In this document: one piece after another, positions 8,886-17,811 of the stretch | How the letters are laid out: every line of letters starts with the position of its first letter | Position numbering within the stretch: position 1 is the first letter of the stretch | Origin: Photobacterium rosenbergii | GTDB lineage: Bacteria; Pseudomonadota; Gammaproteobacteria; Enterobacterales; Vibrionaceae | Assembly: GCF_003026455.1 (NCBI RefSeq) | Contig: NZ_PYMB01000008.1 | Location: 111,463 to 175,462 of the forward strand | Length of the DNA stretch: 64,000 nt | Direction of reading: 5' to 3' | Position numbers and translations under genes: made by a program | Notes under the pieces: model-generated | Databases searched by the model: none | Told to the model about the DNA's origin: nothing | What the model saw: only the letters and a program-made list of their open reading frames with translations

Positions 8886-9617
8886 ATGTGGAAGTGGTTA
8901 CATCCCTACGCGAAAGCTGAGAACTGCTACCGTTTGTGCGGTACCTTGTTGCCTTGGTTTTCAATCATCGCTTTGTTATCCATCCTGATAGGTACGGTAT
9001 GGGGGTTGATGTTCGCCCCGACCGATTATCAGCAAGGTGACAGTTTCCGAATCATCTACCTGCACGTTCCTGCGGCCATTTGGTCGATGGGCGCCTATAT
9101 GTCGATGGCGATCGCTGCCTTTATCGGCTTGGTGTGGCAGATCCGTTTGTCGGACATGGCAGCCCTTGCCATGGCGCCAATCGGAGCCGTCTTTACGGTT
9201 ATCGCTTTGCTGACCGGCGCAATCTGGGGCAAGCCGATGTGGGGCGCATGGTGGGTATGGGATGCCCGTTTGACCTCTGAACTGATCCTGCTTTTCCTCT
9301 ACCTGGGTGTGATCGCACTCTACAATGCCTTCGATGATCAGAAGACGGCAGGTAAAGCGGCCGGCATTCTGGCGATTGTTGGTGTGATTAACCTTCCTAT
9401 TATTCACTTCTCGGTAGAGTGGTGGAATACCCTGCACCAAGGGGCCACGATTACGAAATTTGCTAAACCATCCATTGCCACCACCATGCTGTGGCCACTG
9501 TTGCTCAACATTATTGGTTTTGCCTGTTTCTTTGGTGCGTTGACCATGGTGCGTCTGCGTAACGAAATTATTGCTCGTGAAAGCCACCGCCCTTGGGTGC
9601 GTGCCCTGATGAAGTGA
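8886..9617 (+). CDS. ccmC: Haem transporter CcmC
   Basis: A membrane protein of 243 residues with six predicted helices and the tryptophan-rich haem-handling motif (WGKPMWGAWWVWDARLTSELI). The external histidines that hold haem are in YLHVPAAIW and IIHFSVEWWNTLHQG. CcmC loads haem onto CcmE in the periplasm. The gene starts a tight run (ccmC-D-E-F-G-H-I) in which start and stop codons touch or overlap. Confidence 0.97.
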   Translation: MWKWLHPYAKAENCYRLCGTLLPWFSIIALLSILIGTVWGLMFAPTDYQQGDSFRIIYLHVPAAIWSMGAYMSMAIAAFIGLVWQIRLSDMAALAMAPIGAVFTVIALLTGAIWGKPMWGAWWVWDARLTSELILLFLYLGVIALYNAFDDQKTAGKAAGILAIVGVINLPIIHFSVEWWNTLHQGATITKFAKPSIATTMLWPLLLNIIGFACFFGALTMVRLRNEIIARESHRPWVRALMK

Positions 9618-9624
9618 GGCCATT

Positions 9625-9831
9625 ATGCATTTTGACTCTTTTAGTGACTTCTTAGCGATGGGCGGGTATGCCCCTTATGTATGGAGTGCCTACGGGATCT
9701 CCTTTGGCGCCTTGCTGTGGTTGATGATTTCAAGCCTGAATACTAAACGCCGCCTAGCGGCCGAGATCAAGAATAAAATTGCGCGTGAGAAGCGTATTAA
9801 AGAAGCGGAAAAACTGGAGAACACATTATGA
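9625..9831 (+). CDS. ccmD: Haem exporter protein CcmD
   Basis: A small protein of 68 residues with a single membrane segment ([21 protein letters not shown]) and a basic C-terminal tail ([19 protein letters not shown]), the standard design of CcmD. It helps release holo-CcmE from the CcmABC complex. Its stop overlaps the ccmE start by four bases. Confidence 0.93.
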   Translation: MHFDSFSDFLAMGGYAPYVWSAYGISFGALLWLMISSLNTKRRLAAEIKNKIAREKRIKEAEKLENTL

Positions 9832-10313
9832 ACCCGAGACGTAAAAAGCGCCTGACGTTGGTATTGGCGTTAGTAGTTGGCCTCGGTGCAACCATCGGGT
9901 TGCTGCTGTATGCACTGAACCAGAATATGGACCTTTTCTACACCCCAACTGAATTGGTACAGGGTAAGAAAGATGGTACCAAACCAGAAGTCGGTCAGCG
10001 TCTGCGTATTGGCGGCATGGTGGTTGAAGGTTCGGTTGAACGTGATCCCCAGTCTTTGCAGGTCACTTTCGACGTGGCTGATATCGGCCCGTCAGTGACT
10101 ATCAAATATGACGGTATCCTGCCTGATTTGTTCCGTGAAGGGCAGGGCATTGTCGCTCAGGGTGTATTGGTTGATGCCAATACTATCCAAGCTCATGAAG
10201 TGTTAGCTAAGCACGATGAAGAGTACATGCCACCGGAAGTGGCAGAAGCGATGCAGAAAACACACGCGCCGCTTCAGTACACCGATGAACAATTGCAGGG
10301 TAGTGCTCAATAA
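9828..10313 (+). CDS. ccmE: Periplasmic haem chaperone CcmE
   Basis: A membrane-anchored protein of 161 residues with an N-terminal helix ([23 protein letters not shown]) after a basic start and an OB-fold periplasmic domain. The covalent haem site is His129 in the HxxxY motif ([11 protein letters not shown]; Tyr133). CcmE receives haem from CcmC and hands it to CcmF. It overlaps both ccmD and ccmF by a few bases. Confidence 0.97.
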   Translation: MNPRRKKRLTLVLALVVGLGATIGLLLYALNQNMDLFYTPTELVQGKKDGTKPEVGQRLRIGGMVVEGSVERDPQSLQVTFDVADIGPSVTIKYDGILPDLFREGQGIVAQGVLVDANTIQAHEVLAKHDEEYMPPEVAEAMQKTHAPLQYTDEQLQGSAQ

Positions 10314-12316
10314 TGATTGCAGAAATAGGCAACTTCAGCCTGATAGTTGCACTGGGATTATCCATCCTCGTCAGCATTTATCCGCTGTACGGTGCATCCG
10401 TCGGCAACCAGGCGCTAATGCGTATGGCCCGTCCGCTAACCTATGGTATTTTCGGCATGATCTTGGTGTCGTTTATCATTCTTAGCTGGTCCTTTTACGT
10501 CAATGATTTTACGGTTGTTTACGTCGCCAGCAACTCGAACTCTATGCTGCCGTGGTACTACCGCCTGTCAGCCGTATGGGGTGGCCATGAAGGCTCGCTG
10601 TTGCTATGGGTACTGATCCAGGCTGGTTGGGCCGTTGCGGTTGCAGTATTTAGTCGTGGCATGCCACTGGAATCATTGGCGCGTGTTCTCTCTGTGATGG
10701 GTATGATTGCGATTGGCTTCTTGCTGTTTATCATCGCAACCTCAAACCCATTCCTGCGCACACTGCCTTTCTTCCCGGTAGATGGCCGTGACTTGAACCC
10801 ATTGCTGCAAGACCCGGGTCTAATCATCCACCCACCATTGCTCTACATGGGTTATGTTGGTTTCTCGGTTGCGTTCGCTTTTGCGATCGCATCACTGATG
10901 ACAGGTCGTTTGGATACAGCTTGGGCGCGTTGGTCTCGTCCTTGGACTATCGCTGCATGGGCATTCCTGACCCTGGGTATCGCTCTTGGCTCTTGGTGGG
11001 CTTACTACGAGCTTGGCTGGGGCGGCTGGTGGTTCTGGGATCCAGTAGAAAACGCATCCTTCATGCCATGGCTTGCCGGTACGGCTCTTATGCACTCACT
11101 GGCGGTGACTGAAAAACGCGGCACGTTCAAAGCATGGACGGTATTGCTTGCGATTTCGGCATTCTCACTAAGCTTGCTAGGTACCTTCTTGGTTCGTTCG
11201 GGCGTACTGGTCTCGGTACACGCCTTTGCTTCGGACCCAGCGCGAGGCATGTTCATCCTAGGCTTCCTTGTGGTGGTTATCGGTGGTTCACTGCTGCTTT
11301 ACGCTCTACGTGGCGCGCAAATCCGCTCCCGTGGTAACTACAGCCTGTTCTCCCGTGAGAACCTGTTGCTAGCTAACAACCTATTGTTGGTTGCCGCACT
11401 GCTGGTGGTGTTGATTGGTACATTGCTGCCGCTTGTTCACAAGCAAATCGGCTTGGGTTCAGTTTCAATCGGTGTGCCTTTCTTCAACACCCTGTTTACT
11501 TGGCTGATGATCCCGTTTGCCTTCATTCTAGGTATCGGTCCACTGGTGCGTTGGAAGCGCGACAAGTTGTCTAGTATCAGCAAGCAGATGACTATCTCTG
11601 CCATTATCACTGTTCCGTTTGCGTTCCTATCAGTATGGCTATTTACCGAAATCCTTGAGCCAATGGCGGTTCTGGGTATGGCGATGGCGATTTGGATCAT
11701 CGTGATGCACGGTTTTGAACTCTACGAGCGTGCGACGCACCGTCATAGCTTGTGGACGGGCCTTGGCAAACTAGGTCGCAGCCACTGGGCGATGGTACTG
11801 GGCCATATGGGCTTGGCGGTATCCGTCATTGGTATTGCGCTGGTATCGAACTACGACATCGAGCGTGATGTCCGTATGGCACCAGGTGAAACTGTGCAGG
11901 TTCAAGGTTATGACTTCCACTTCGCGGGTCTTCGCGACGCCGATGGTCCTAACTACGACGGCTACATTGCTGACTTCAACATTACTCGTGATGGTAAGCG
12001 TGTCACAACACTGCATGCCGAGAAGCGTTTTTACACCGTTGCGGGCTCGATGATGACCGAAGCGGCTATCGACAGCGGTGTTACCCGCGACCTTTATGTG
12101 GCAATGGGTGAGAAGCTAGGTGACGGCGCTTGGGCGGTACGTATCTACTTCAAACCATTTGTTAACTGGATTTGGTTCGGTGCTGCCTTGATGGCGCTGG
12201 GTGGTGCATTTGCTATCAGTGATAAGCGCTACCGTTTCCGTAAGAAAGCCGAAAAGGGACAGCCGGTTGATGCCAAGGCTGGAAAAGTCGTGAAGCAGGA
12301 GGCGAAGGCAAACTAA
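10313..12316 (+). CDS. ccmF: Haem lyase subunit CcmF
   Basis: A large polytopic protein of 667 residues with the WWD signature (GWGGWWFWDPVENASFMPW) and conserved histidine-containing segments (WGGHEGSLLLW, IIHPPLLYMGY). CcmF ligates haem to apocytochrome c together with CcmH. The length is typical. The start overlaps the ccmE stop (TAATG), and the end overlaps the ccmG start. Confidence 0.97.
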   Translation: MIAEIGNFSLIVALGLSILVSIYPLYGASVGNQALMRMARPLTYGIFGMILVSFIILSWSFYVNDFTVVYVASNSNSMLPWYYRLSAVWGGHEGSLLLWVLIQAGWAVAVAVFSRGMPLESLARVLSVMGMIAIGFLLFIIATSNPFLRTLPFFPVDGRDLNPLLQDPGLIIHPPLLYMGYVGFSVAFAFAIASLMTGRLDTAWARWSRPWTIAAWAFLTLGIALGSWWAYYELGWGGWWFWDPVENASFMPWLAGTALMHSLAVTEKRGTFKAWTVLLAISAFSLSLLGTFLVRSGVLVSVHAFASDPARGMFILGFLVVVIGGSLLLYALRGAQIRSRGNYSLFSRENLLLANNLLLVAALLVVLIGTLLPLVHKQIGLGSVSIGVPFFNTLFTWLMIPFAFILGIGPLVRWKRDKLSSISKQMTISAIITVPFAFLSVWLFTEILEPMAVLGMAMAIWIIVMHGFELYERATHRHSLWTGLGKLGRSHWAMVLGHMGLAVSVIGIALVSNYDIERDVRMAPGETVQVQGYDFHFAGLRDADGPNYDGYIADFNITRDGKRVTTLHAEKRFYTVAGSMMTEAAIDSGVTRDLYVAMGEKLGDGAWAVRIYFKPFVNWIWFGAALMALGGAFAISDKRYRFRKKAEKGQPVDAKAGKVVKQEAKAN

Positions 12317-12870
12317 TGAACAAGAAGTTACTTTTTATCCCTCTGGTCCTATTTCTGGGGCTGGTGGTGATGTTCATGATCCAGTTAAGCCGTAACGCTG
12401 ACGGTGACGATCCGACTAAGTTGGAATCTGTATTGGTCGGCAAACCTGTCCCTGAGTTCAAGTTGGAAGACTTGGTAGAAGCGGGCAAGTTGTATGAGCA
12501 AGATATCTTCAAAGGCGAGCCGTTGCTGCTTAACGTTTGGGCGACATGGTGTCCAACTTGTTACGCCGAGCATACTTACTTGAATCAGCTAGCCAGTGAA
12601 GGTGTGAAGATCATCGGCCTTAATTACAAGGACGAGCGCCTGAAAGCGGTTCGCTGGCTCAACGAGCTGGGTAACCCTTACCTACACAGCTTGTTTGATG
12701 GCAATGGTATGTTGGGTATGGATCTGGGCGTATACGGCGCACCGGAAACGTTCCTTATCGATGCCAACGGCATTATCCGCTACCGTCATGTTGGTGATGT
12801 TAACGACCGTAATTGGAATGATACATTGAAACCAATGTACGAAGCCTTGATTGAGGAGGCGCAGGGGTAA
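12316..12870 (+). CDS. ccmG: Thiol:disulfide oxidoreductase CcmG (DsbE)
   Basis: A membrane-tethered thioredoxin-like protein of 184 residues: N-terminal helix (LLFIPLVLFLGLVVMFMIQL) and active site WATWCPTC with the following family text YAEHTYLNQLA. It reduces the CXXCH cysteines of apocytochromes, or CcmH, so haem can be attached. The cis-proline region (GVYGAPETFLID) is present. The next gene starts at the base after its stop. Confidence 0.96.
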   Translation: MNKKLLFIPLVLFLGLVVMFMIQLSRNADGDDPTKLESVLVGKPVPEFKLEDLVEAGKLYEQDIFKGEPLLLNVWATWCPTCYAEHTYLNQLASEGVKIIGLNYKDERLKAVRWLNELGNPYLHSLFDGNGMLGMDLGVYGAPETFLIDANGIIRYRHVGDVNDRNWNDTLKPMYEALIEEAQG

Positions 12871-13443
12871 ATGATTATTTCTCGTCGAGTGGCTCAGCTT
12901 TTTACTGGGCCCGTTTTGGCACTGGCAATGGTGCTTGGTGGAACGGCGTTGCTCACAGCGCCGGCTCCGGTCTCTGCATTCACAGATGTGTATGACTTCG
13001 AATCGGCTCAGCAGGAGAAAGACTTCCAGGAGCTGACGGCAACACTTCGCTGCCCGAAATGTCAGAACAACAATATTGCTGACTCCAATGCGGCACTGGC
13101 ACTGGACATGCGTCAAAAGACTTACGAACTGCTGCAGGAAGGTAAGAGCAAGCAGGACGTTGTTGATTACATGATTGCCCGTTACGGTAACTTTGTGACC
13201 TACAACCCGCCAGTTATGGCGTCAACCTTGATCTTGTGGCTAGGTCCACTGTTCTTCATCGTGGCTGGTTTTACCGTGCTTGTCATGCGTTCGCGCAAAG
13301 GCAACCAGAAGGTGACCGATACAGAACTGGAAGTTGATGAGCAAGCGCGTTTGAAAGCCCTAATGTCAGAGATGGGGTCAGAGATGGGGACAGAAGCAGA
13401 TGAGTCCGCACAGCAGGTTAACCAAGACGGTAAGGTGAAATAA
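12871..13443 (+). CDS. ccmH: Cytochrome c maturation protein CcmH
   Basis: A 190-residue protein with a signal peptide, the redox motif LRCPKCQNNNIADSNA that defines the family, and one C-terminal membrane helix (STLILWLGPLFFIVAGFTVLVM). It acts with CcmG and CcmF in thiol handling of apocytochrome c. The Met/Glu-rich C-terminal tail (LMSEMGSEMGTEADES) contains a small internal duplication. It is split from the TPR module, which is a separate gene (ccmI), as in Vibrio and Pseudomonas rather than fused as in E. coli. Confidence 0.95.
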   Translation: MIISRRVAQLFTGPVLALAMVLGGTALLTAPAPVSAFTDVYDFESAQQEKDFQELTATLRCPKCQNNNIADSNAALALDMRQKTYELLQEGKSKQDVVDYMIARYGNFVTYNPPVMASTLILWLGPLFFIVAGFTVLVMRSRKGNQKVTDTELEVDEQARLKALMSEMGSEMGTEADESAQQVNQDGKVK

Positions 13444-14654
13444 TGACAATATTTTGGGTAATCTCCGCCCTCTTGGTACTGGTTGCGATGGCTATCTTTG
13501 TCGTACCGATGTACAAAGGTAAAGAGCAGGATGAAGTCGCCAGCCGTGATGAGCTGAACAAAGCTTTCTTCAAAGACCGTATGGACGAGCTAAAAGAAGA
13601 AAGTAGTGAAGGCTTGGTTGAGAACAAAGATGAGCTGGTTGTTGAACTGCAACAGTCGCTACTTGACGATGTGCCTGCCAATGCTGAGCAAGCCAAAACC
13701 AAAGTAAGCACTGCCATGCTAATTCCTGGCTTGATCCTGCTAGTGGGTGTCAGCTTCGGTATGTACATGAAAGTCGGTAGCTTGGACAAGGTACAAGCGT
13801 GGAACGAAACCGTTGCCCGTCTACCAGAGTTGTCTCAGCGTTTGATGGATGAATCTAATCCGTTAAGCGATCAAGAGATGGAAGACCTGACGCTTGCGCT
13901 TCGTACCCGCCTTCACAGTAATCCAAATGATGCCACTGGTTGGCTTCTGCTGGGCCGAATCGGTATGGCTAACCGTGATGCGGAAACAGCGCAAGATGCG
14001 ATGAATCGTGCTTACCGCCTAGACCCAACGAATCCTGAGGTGATGCTGAGCTTCGGTCAAACCTTGATGATGATTGGCGATCCGGCGCAAAGTGAGAGAG
14101 CTCGTGTGCTACTTCGTAGTGTGCTACGCGTTGATCACACCAACATTCGTGCGTTGTCTTTGCTGGCTTTTGACTCATTTGAAAGTGGTGATTTCCAGCA
14201 GGCGATTAACTACTGGAGCATGATGCAGCAGATCATCGGCAAAGATGACCCACGAGCAGAGATGCTGGACCGCAGTATTGCCCGCGCCCAGTCGCAGCTT
14301 GATCGTGGCAAGAACACAGCAACCTCTGTATCGGTGACCGTTGACCTAGACTCAAGTGTGCAACTGCCAGAGCAGGGTTTGGTGTTTGTTTCTGTCCATT
14401 CAGCAGATGGTGCCCCGATGCCAGTGGCTGCGCGCCGCGTACCGCTATCGGCATTCCCGTTTACTATCACGTTGGATGATAACGACAGTATGATCCCTGA
14501 ACGTCCGATGACGTCACTGCAGGATATGATCATCAAAGCGCGCATCGACACTGATGGTAACGTAATGACTCGCAACGGCGACTGGTACGGTCAAAGTGAT
14601 GTGATTTCACTGGGTGGCTCGACAAACGTCGTGATAAATACAAAATATCAATAA
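13443..14654 (+). CDS. ccmI: Apocytochrome c chaperone CcmI
   Basis: 403 residues: an N-terminal membrane helix, a cytoplasmic loop rich in charged residues (DELNKAFFKDRMDELKEE), a second helix (AMLIPGLILLVGVSFGMYM) and TPR repeats (about residues 150-270, for example NPNDATGWLLLGRIGMANRDAETAQDA) followed by a beta-rich periplasmic domain. CcmI captures the C-terminal helix of apocytochromes and delivers them to CcmF/CcmH. It is the last gene of the operon and is followed at once by a terminator. Confidence 0.93.
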   Translation: MTIFWVISALLVLVAMAIFVVPMYKGKEQDEVASRDELNKAFFKDRMDELKEESSEGLVENKDELVVELQQSLLDDVPANAEQAKTKVSTAMLIPGLILLVGVSFGMYMKVGSLDKVQAWNETVARLPELSQRLMDESNPLSDQEMEDLTLALRTRLHSNPNDATGWLLLGRIGMANRDAETAQDAMNRAYRLDPTNPEVMLSFGQTLMMIGDPAQSERARVLLRSVLRVDHTNIRALSLLAFDSFESGDFQQAINYWSMMQQIIGKDDPRAEMLDRSIARAQSQLDRGKNTATSVSVTVDLDSSVQLPEQGLVFVSVHSADGAPMPVAARRVPLSAFPFTITLDDNDSMIPERPMTSLQDMIIKARIDTDGNVMTRNGDWYGQSDVISLGGSTNVVINTKYQ

Positions 14655-14682
14655 AATCTTCCACTTGTGGTGGTAGAGATAA

Positions 14683-14716
14683 AAAAGGCCAGATACTATA
14701 GGTATCTGGCCTTTTG
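14683..14716. terminator. Strong bidirectional terminator after ccmI
   Basis: A perfect 14-bp stem (AAAAGGCCAGATAC at 14683-14696 and GTATCTGGCCTTTT at 14702-14715) with a five-base loop and A and T tracts on either side. Confidence 0.92.
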
Positions 14717-14895
14717 CTTTCTGGTCGAAAAGGATTTGCAAATCATCATCAGAACATCTATTCGTCGAATTAAGCTGATCAAATTGTCAGCCTAGTTGGT
14801 ATCAAGTTAAGCTATCAATTAATTATTAGCATAATAGTGCTAGATGTTTGCTGTTGCTGATATTACCATTTAGCGCGGTTTCAGCCTCATAAGCC

Positions 14896-15867
14896 ATGGA
14901 AAGAACATTGAATAAACACCTACTTGCTATCGCCATTTCATTGACACTCACAGCGTGTGCCCAATCGCCAGACGATGAGCAAACACGCGATATTACTAAT
15001 GTCGAGCAAACGTCATCACCAGAGCTTGAAGATGGCTTGAGTGCTGATATTACTAGTGCAGAGTTAGATTCCAATTCAGTTACTTCTGATGATGAAGCAA
15101 TGGATGAGTTCGGTGACTACGACGAAGAGTATGATGAAGATCTCGCCGCAGTACTGGAAGAAGTTGAGCAAGGGGAAGGCGAGTATGGTGTACCCGGCGT
15201 GTACGATCCTTTCGAAGGCTTTAACCGCGCAATGTGGAACTTGAACTACGACTACTTTGACCCATACTTGGCGCGACCGGTCTCTTTGGCCTACGTTGAC
15301 TACACCCCGTCATTTATCCGCACCGGTATCAAAAACTTCCTAGCCAACCTCGATGAGCCGGCAAGCATGGTTAACAGCGCCCTGATGCTCAACGGCGAAG
15401 AAGCCGTACGCCATTTCAACCGCTTCTGGATCAACTCCACCTTCGGTGTGCTCGGCTTGATTGATATCGCCTCTGCTGCAGATATCCGCAAACCCGTCGA
15501 CAAACAATTCGGCGACACCATGGGCAAATACGGCGTCGCCAACGGTCCTTACTTCATGTTCCCTGTTTACGGTCCCCTGACATTGCGCGAAGGTGCCGGT
15601 GATATTGTCGATGGATTGTACTTGCCATTAAGTGCTTTGAACTTCTGGCAGAGCTTCGGTAAATGGGTATTCGAAGGCATGGAAGACAGGGCTGCCTTGG
15701 TCAACCAAGAAGCGATCTTGAGAGATTCGCCTGACTCCTACATCTTCACCCGGGATGCCTACATCCAGAACAAGAACTTCCGCGCTACCGGCGGCAACAT
15801 TGAGGTGCTAGAGCAGGAAGATGAGGCGTATCTGGATGATTTTATGGATGAAATTGACGAATATTAA
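14896..15867 (+). CDS. mlaA: Outer-membrane phospholipid-removal lipoprotein MlaA (VacJ)
   Basis: A lipoprotein of 323 residues: signal peptide with lipobox LTAC, then an acidic Asp/Glu-rich insert (about residues 30-95) that is longer than in enteric MlaA. The conserved VacJ domain follows (YDPFEGFNRAMWNLNYDYFD, then NLDEPASMVNSAL, the GLIDIA and FGDTMGKYGV patterns and FPVYGPLTLREGAG). MlaA works with porins to strip mislocalised phospholipids from the outer leaflet. The start could be ATG 14896, or TTG 14908 which has GGAAAG five bases before it. Both keep the signal peptide. The promoter region 14716-14895 shows nothing else. Confidence 0.94.
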   Translation: MERTLNKHLLAIAISLTLTACAQSPDDEQTRDITNVEQTSSPELEDGLSADITSAELDSNSVTSDDEAMDEFGDYDEEYDEDLAAVLEEVEQGEGEYGVPGVYDPFEGFNRAMWNLNYDYFDPYLARPVSLAYVDYTPSFIRTGIKNFLANLDEPASMVNSALMLNGEEAVRHFNRFWINSTFGVLGLIDIASAADIRKPVDKQFGDTMGKYGVANGPYFMFPVYGPLTLREGAGDIVDGLYLPLSALNFWQSFGKWVFEGMEDRAALVNQEAILRDSPDSYIFTRDAYIQNKNFRATGGNIEVLEQEDEAYLDDFMDEIDEY

Positions 15868-15871
15868 AGTA

Positions 15872-16014
15872 AGATCCTGGAACCTAGATCCTAGTTCCTA
15901 GAGGAAGAGCGAGAAAAGTAGGGCAGTTCCTAGAGCCTAGATCCTAGTTCCTGGAGGAAGAGCGAGAAGAGTCGGGCAGTTCCTAGAACCTAGATCCTAA
16001 TACCGAGATGAAGA
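15872..16014. repeat. 53-bp tandem repeat built of reverse-orientation heptads
   Basis: About 2.7 copies of a 53-bp unit (CCTAGATCC recurring at 15883, 15936 and 15989). Each unit holds reverse-orientation heptads (GATCCTG, GAACCTA, GATCCTA, GTTCCTA) followed by GAGGAAGAGCGAGAA and GGGCA. It fills the gap between mlaA and the convergent four-helix-bundle gene, where no ordinary terminator is visible. Confidence 0.88.
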
Positions 16015-16032
16015 GCGAAAACGAGAAGCTAG

Positions 16033-16383
16033 TTATCGGACGTTACCTTTTCGGTATTTGATGAGTCCTGCGAGCATTCTTGAAATGCTCAAGGCTTCTT
16101 TGAGGTAGGTATCAGCTTTAGCTGAGTTGATATAGCCTATTTCTTTACCGAGCAAAATTTGGGTATACAGTTCGCCGCATGAGCCTTTTGCAATGTAGAG
16201 AAAGCGTGCAGCTTCAGCGTTGGTTTCACGCTCTTCACCTTCTGCAATGTTTGAAGGGATAGATAAGGCAGAACGGCTGATTTGATCTTTAAAGCTGAAA
16301 TCTTTGCAATTCTGAACGTCTAAAGTGATTTGCTTGGTGAGGTTAAAGCTCCTTTTCCATACTTCAAGTTTCTGAAATTGCAT
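16033..16383 (-). CDS. Four-helix-bundle protein (S23/23S rRNA intervening-sequence family)
   Basis: A helical protein of 116 residues matching the four-helix-bundle family that includes proteins encoded in 23S rRNA intervening sequences and the Avd accessory proteins of diversity-generating retroelements. Diagnostic text: FQKLEVWKRSFNLTKQI, ISRSALSIPSNIAEG and FLYIAKGSCGELYTQI. The start at 16383 follows AAGGGA with good spacing. ATG 16386 or 16413 are alternatives. No rRNA or reverse transcriptase is nearby, so this is a free-standing copy of unknown function. It lies between two heptad-repeat blocks, which could mean it arrived as a unit with them; this is inference. Confidence 0.85.
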   Translation of the reverse strand: MQFQKLEVWKRSFNLTKQITLDVQNCKDFSFKDQISRSALSIPSNIAEGEERETNAEAARFLYIAKGSCGELYTQILLGKEIGYINSAKADTYLKEALSISRMLAGLIKYRKGNVR

Positions 16384-16528
16384 CATTTCCCTTTTATGAA
16401 TATGTTCAGGCAATGCTTAGTTGAGCATATATCTTTCCTCATATTTAGTCATACCATCTTTATTTCGAGCTACCTCCATACATCTTTTACGACGTGCCGG
16501 GTTAATTACATAGATCTGCGAGGAAGGT

Positions 16529-16743
16529 AGGTTCGGGTTCCTGGATCCAAGTTCCTAGAAAGAGTGAGAAGAGCAGGTTCGGGTTCCTGGATCCTAGTTC
16601 CTAGAAAGAGTGAGGGGAGCAGGTTCGGGTTCCTGGATCCAAGTTCCTAGAAAGAGTGAGGGGAGCAGGTTCGGGTTCTTGGATCATAGTTCCTAGAAAC
16701 AGCGAGAGGCAGGTTCGAGTTTCTTGATCCTTGTTCCTAGCAA
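16529..16743. repeat. 46-bp tandem repeat, about five copies, reverse-orientation heptads
   Basis: GTTCGGG recurs at 16531, 16577, 16623 and 16669 (exact 46-bp steps), and a diverged GTTCGAG follows at 16713. Each unit contains GTTCCTG (or a variant), GATCCAA or GATCCTA and GTTCCTA, then GAAAGAGTGAG and GAGCAG. The rest of the gap 16384-16951 holds only this array, the forward array at 16872 and unremarkable sequence. Confidence 0.92.
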
Positions 16744-16871
16744 AAGAACAGAGTGGGTCACTTGAGCTTAGAACTTTGTCACTAGAGGAAAGAGCGGAAA
16801 AAGCTGGTTTGAGTTAAATGCATCGATTTGTGACTAGAGGATTGCTAAAATCCCAATTATTTTCGATTATT

Positions 16872-16942
16872 CTAGGAACTAGGATCTAGTTACTTGAACC
16901 TGCTCCTATTCTAGGAACTAGGTTCTAGGATCTAGCACCTGC
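16872..16942. repeat. Forward-orientation heptad arrays upstream of epmC
   Basis: TAGGAAC, TAGGATC, TAGTTAC from 16873, then TAGGAAC, TAGGTTC, TAGGATC, TAGCACC ending near 16941, followed by TGCATTTTC. Orientation is opposite to the 46-bp array just before it, so the two could pair as a long inverted repeat. Confidence 0.85.
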
Positions 16943-16951
16943 ATTTTCAAA

Positions 16952-17494
16952 ATGCCTCACCAAAATACCGACATCATCAACATCTTCAACCAAACCTTCT
17001 TAGACTCCTTCAACACCGAACTGATCCTCGGTGGTGACGAGCCAATCTATCTGCCCGCTGGCGAGCAGCATCCGCACCATAGGGTTATTTTTGCCCGTGG
17101 CTACTTTGCTTCGGCACTGCATGAAATTGCCCATTGGTGTATCGCCGGCCCACAGCGCAGGTTGCTGGAAGATTATGGCTACTGGTATGAGCCTGATGGC
17201 CGAACTGAAGAAGTACAGGCGGAGTTTGAAAAGGTTGAAATAAAGCCCCAAGCCGTTGAGTGGATCTTAGCTGCCAGCTGTGGTTTCCGCTTCCAAGTGA
17301 GCTGTGATAACCTAAGCGGAAATTGTGAGCCAGACCGAGTAGGTTTTACAAACAAAGTACGCGAGCAAGTGTTGGTATACCTTAAAGGAGGCATGCCAGC
17401 TCGAGCCAAAACCTTATCAGAAGCATTACGCAGCCACTACGAAATAGAGCCGCTAGTGGCGGGAATGTTCGAGGAGCAGGTGGCGGGTTCCTAG
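16952..17494 (+). CDS. epmC: Elongation factor P hydroxylase EpmC
   Basis: A protein of 180 residues with the EpmC (YfcM) signature: HEIAHWCIAG with metal-binding residues, RRLLEDYGYWYEPDGR and EWILAASCGFRFQVSCDN. EpmC hydroxylates the lysylated lysine of elongation factor P after EpmA/EpmB act. The last codons and the TAG stop lie in a heptad repeat (GGTTCCTAG), so the repeat has reached the gene's 3' end. In enterics the same gene neighbours yfcL, as it does here. Confidence 0.93.
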   Translation: MPHQNTDIINIFNQTFLDSFNTELILGGDEPIYLPAGEQHPHHRVIFARGYFASALHEIAHWCIAGPQRRLLEDYGYWYEPDGRTEEVQAEFEKVEIKPQAVEWILAASCGFRFQVSCDNLSGNCEPDRVGFTNKVREQVLVYLKGGMPARAKTLSEALRSHYEIEPLVAGMFEEQVAGS

Positions 17495-17549
17495 TTCCTA
17501 GTGCCTAGAAATGAAGGAGCAGGTTACGAGTTCCTAGAGCCTAGTGGCA
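17487..17549. repeat. Reverse-orientation heptad array at the 3' end of epmC
   Basis: GTTCCTA at 17487 and 17494, GTGCCTA at 17501, then after a GAAATGAAGGAGCAGG spacer GTTCCTA at 17530 and GAGCCTA at 17537. The first unit contains the epmC stop codon. Confidence 0.85.
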
Positions 17550-17614
17550 GTAGTGAGAGGTTCTTTGACTGAGGGGAATCTGAAACTTCGTGCTTCAAAT
17601 GAATGAGCTTTTTC

Positions 17615-17804
17615 TAGGAACTAGGATCCAGCATCTAGGAACTTACTAATTTATCGGTTCTGGCACTTACACCTAGAAACAGCTCTTGCTCTTCTCTAGG
17701 TTCTAGGAGCCAGCATCTAGGAACTAACTAATTTAACGATTCTGGCCCCTTACCTCGAAGTTGCCTCGCTCTTCTCTAGGAACTAGGATCTAGCACCCAG
17801 GAAC
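17615..17804. repeat. About 81-bp tandem unit with forward heptads, upstream of yfcL
   Basis: Blocks of four heptads begin at 17615, 17697 and 17777 (steps of 82 and 80 bp). The first two copies share the following AACTNACTAATTTA and a CTTGCTCTTC or CTCGCTCTTC tail. The third is cut by the yfcL start. The last heptad, CAGGAAC at 17798, supplies an AGGA nine bases before the yfcL ATG. The gap 17495-17811 holds nothing else. Confidence 0.88.
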
Positions 17805-17811
17805 TCAATAC

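Noticed and set aside
16529..16743. CRISPR array, suggested by the regular 46-bp spacing
   Set aside because: The whole 46-bp unit repeats, with no unique spacers, and no cas genes are present. It is a tandem repeat.
17615..17804. Integron attC sites (VCR-like) suggested by repeats flanking small genes
   Set aside because: No attC core (GTTRRRY) and complementary ends, no integrase, and the flanked genes are conserved chromosomal ones.
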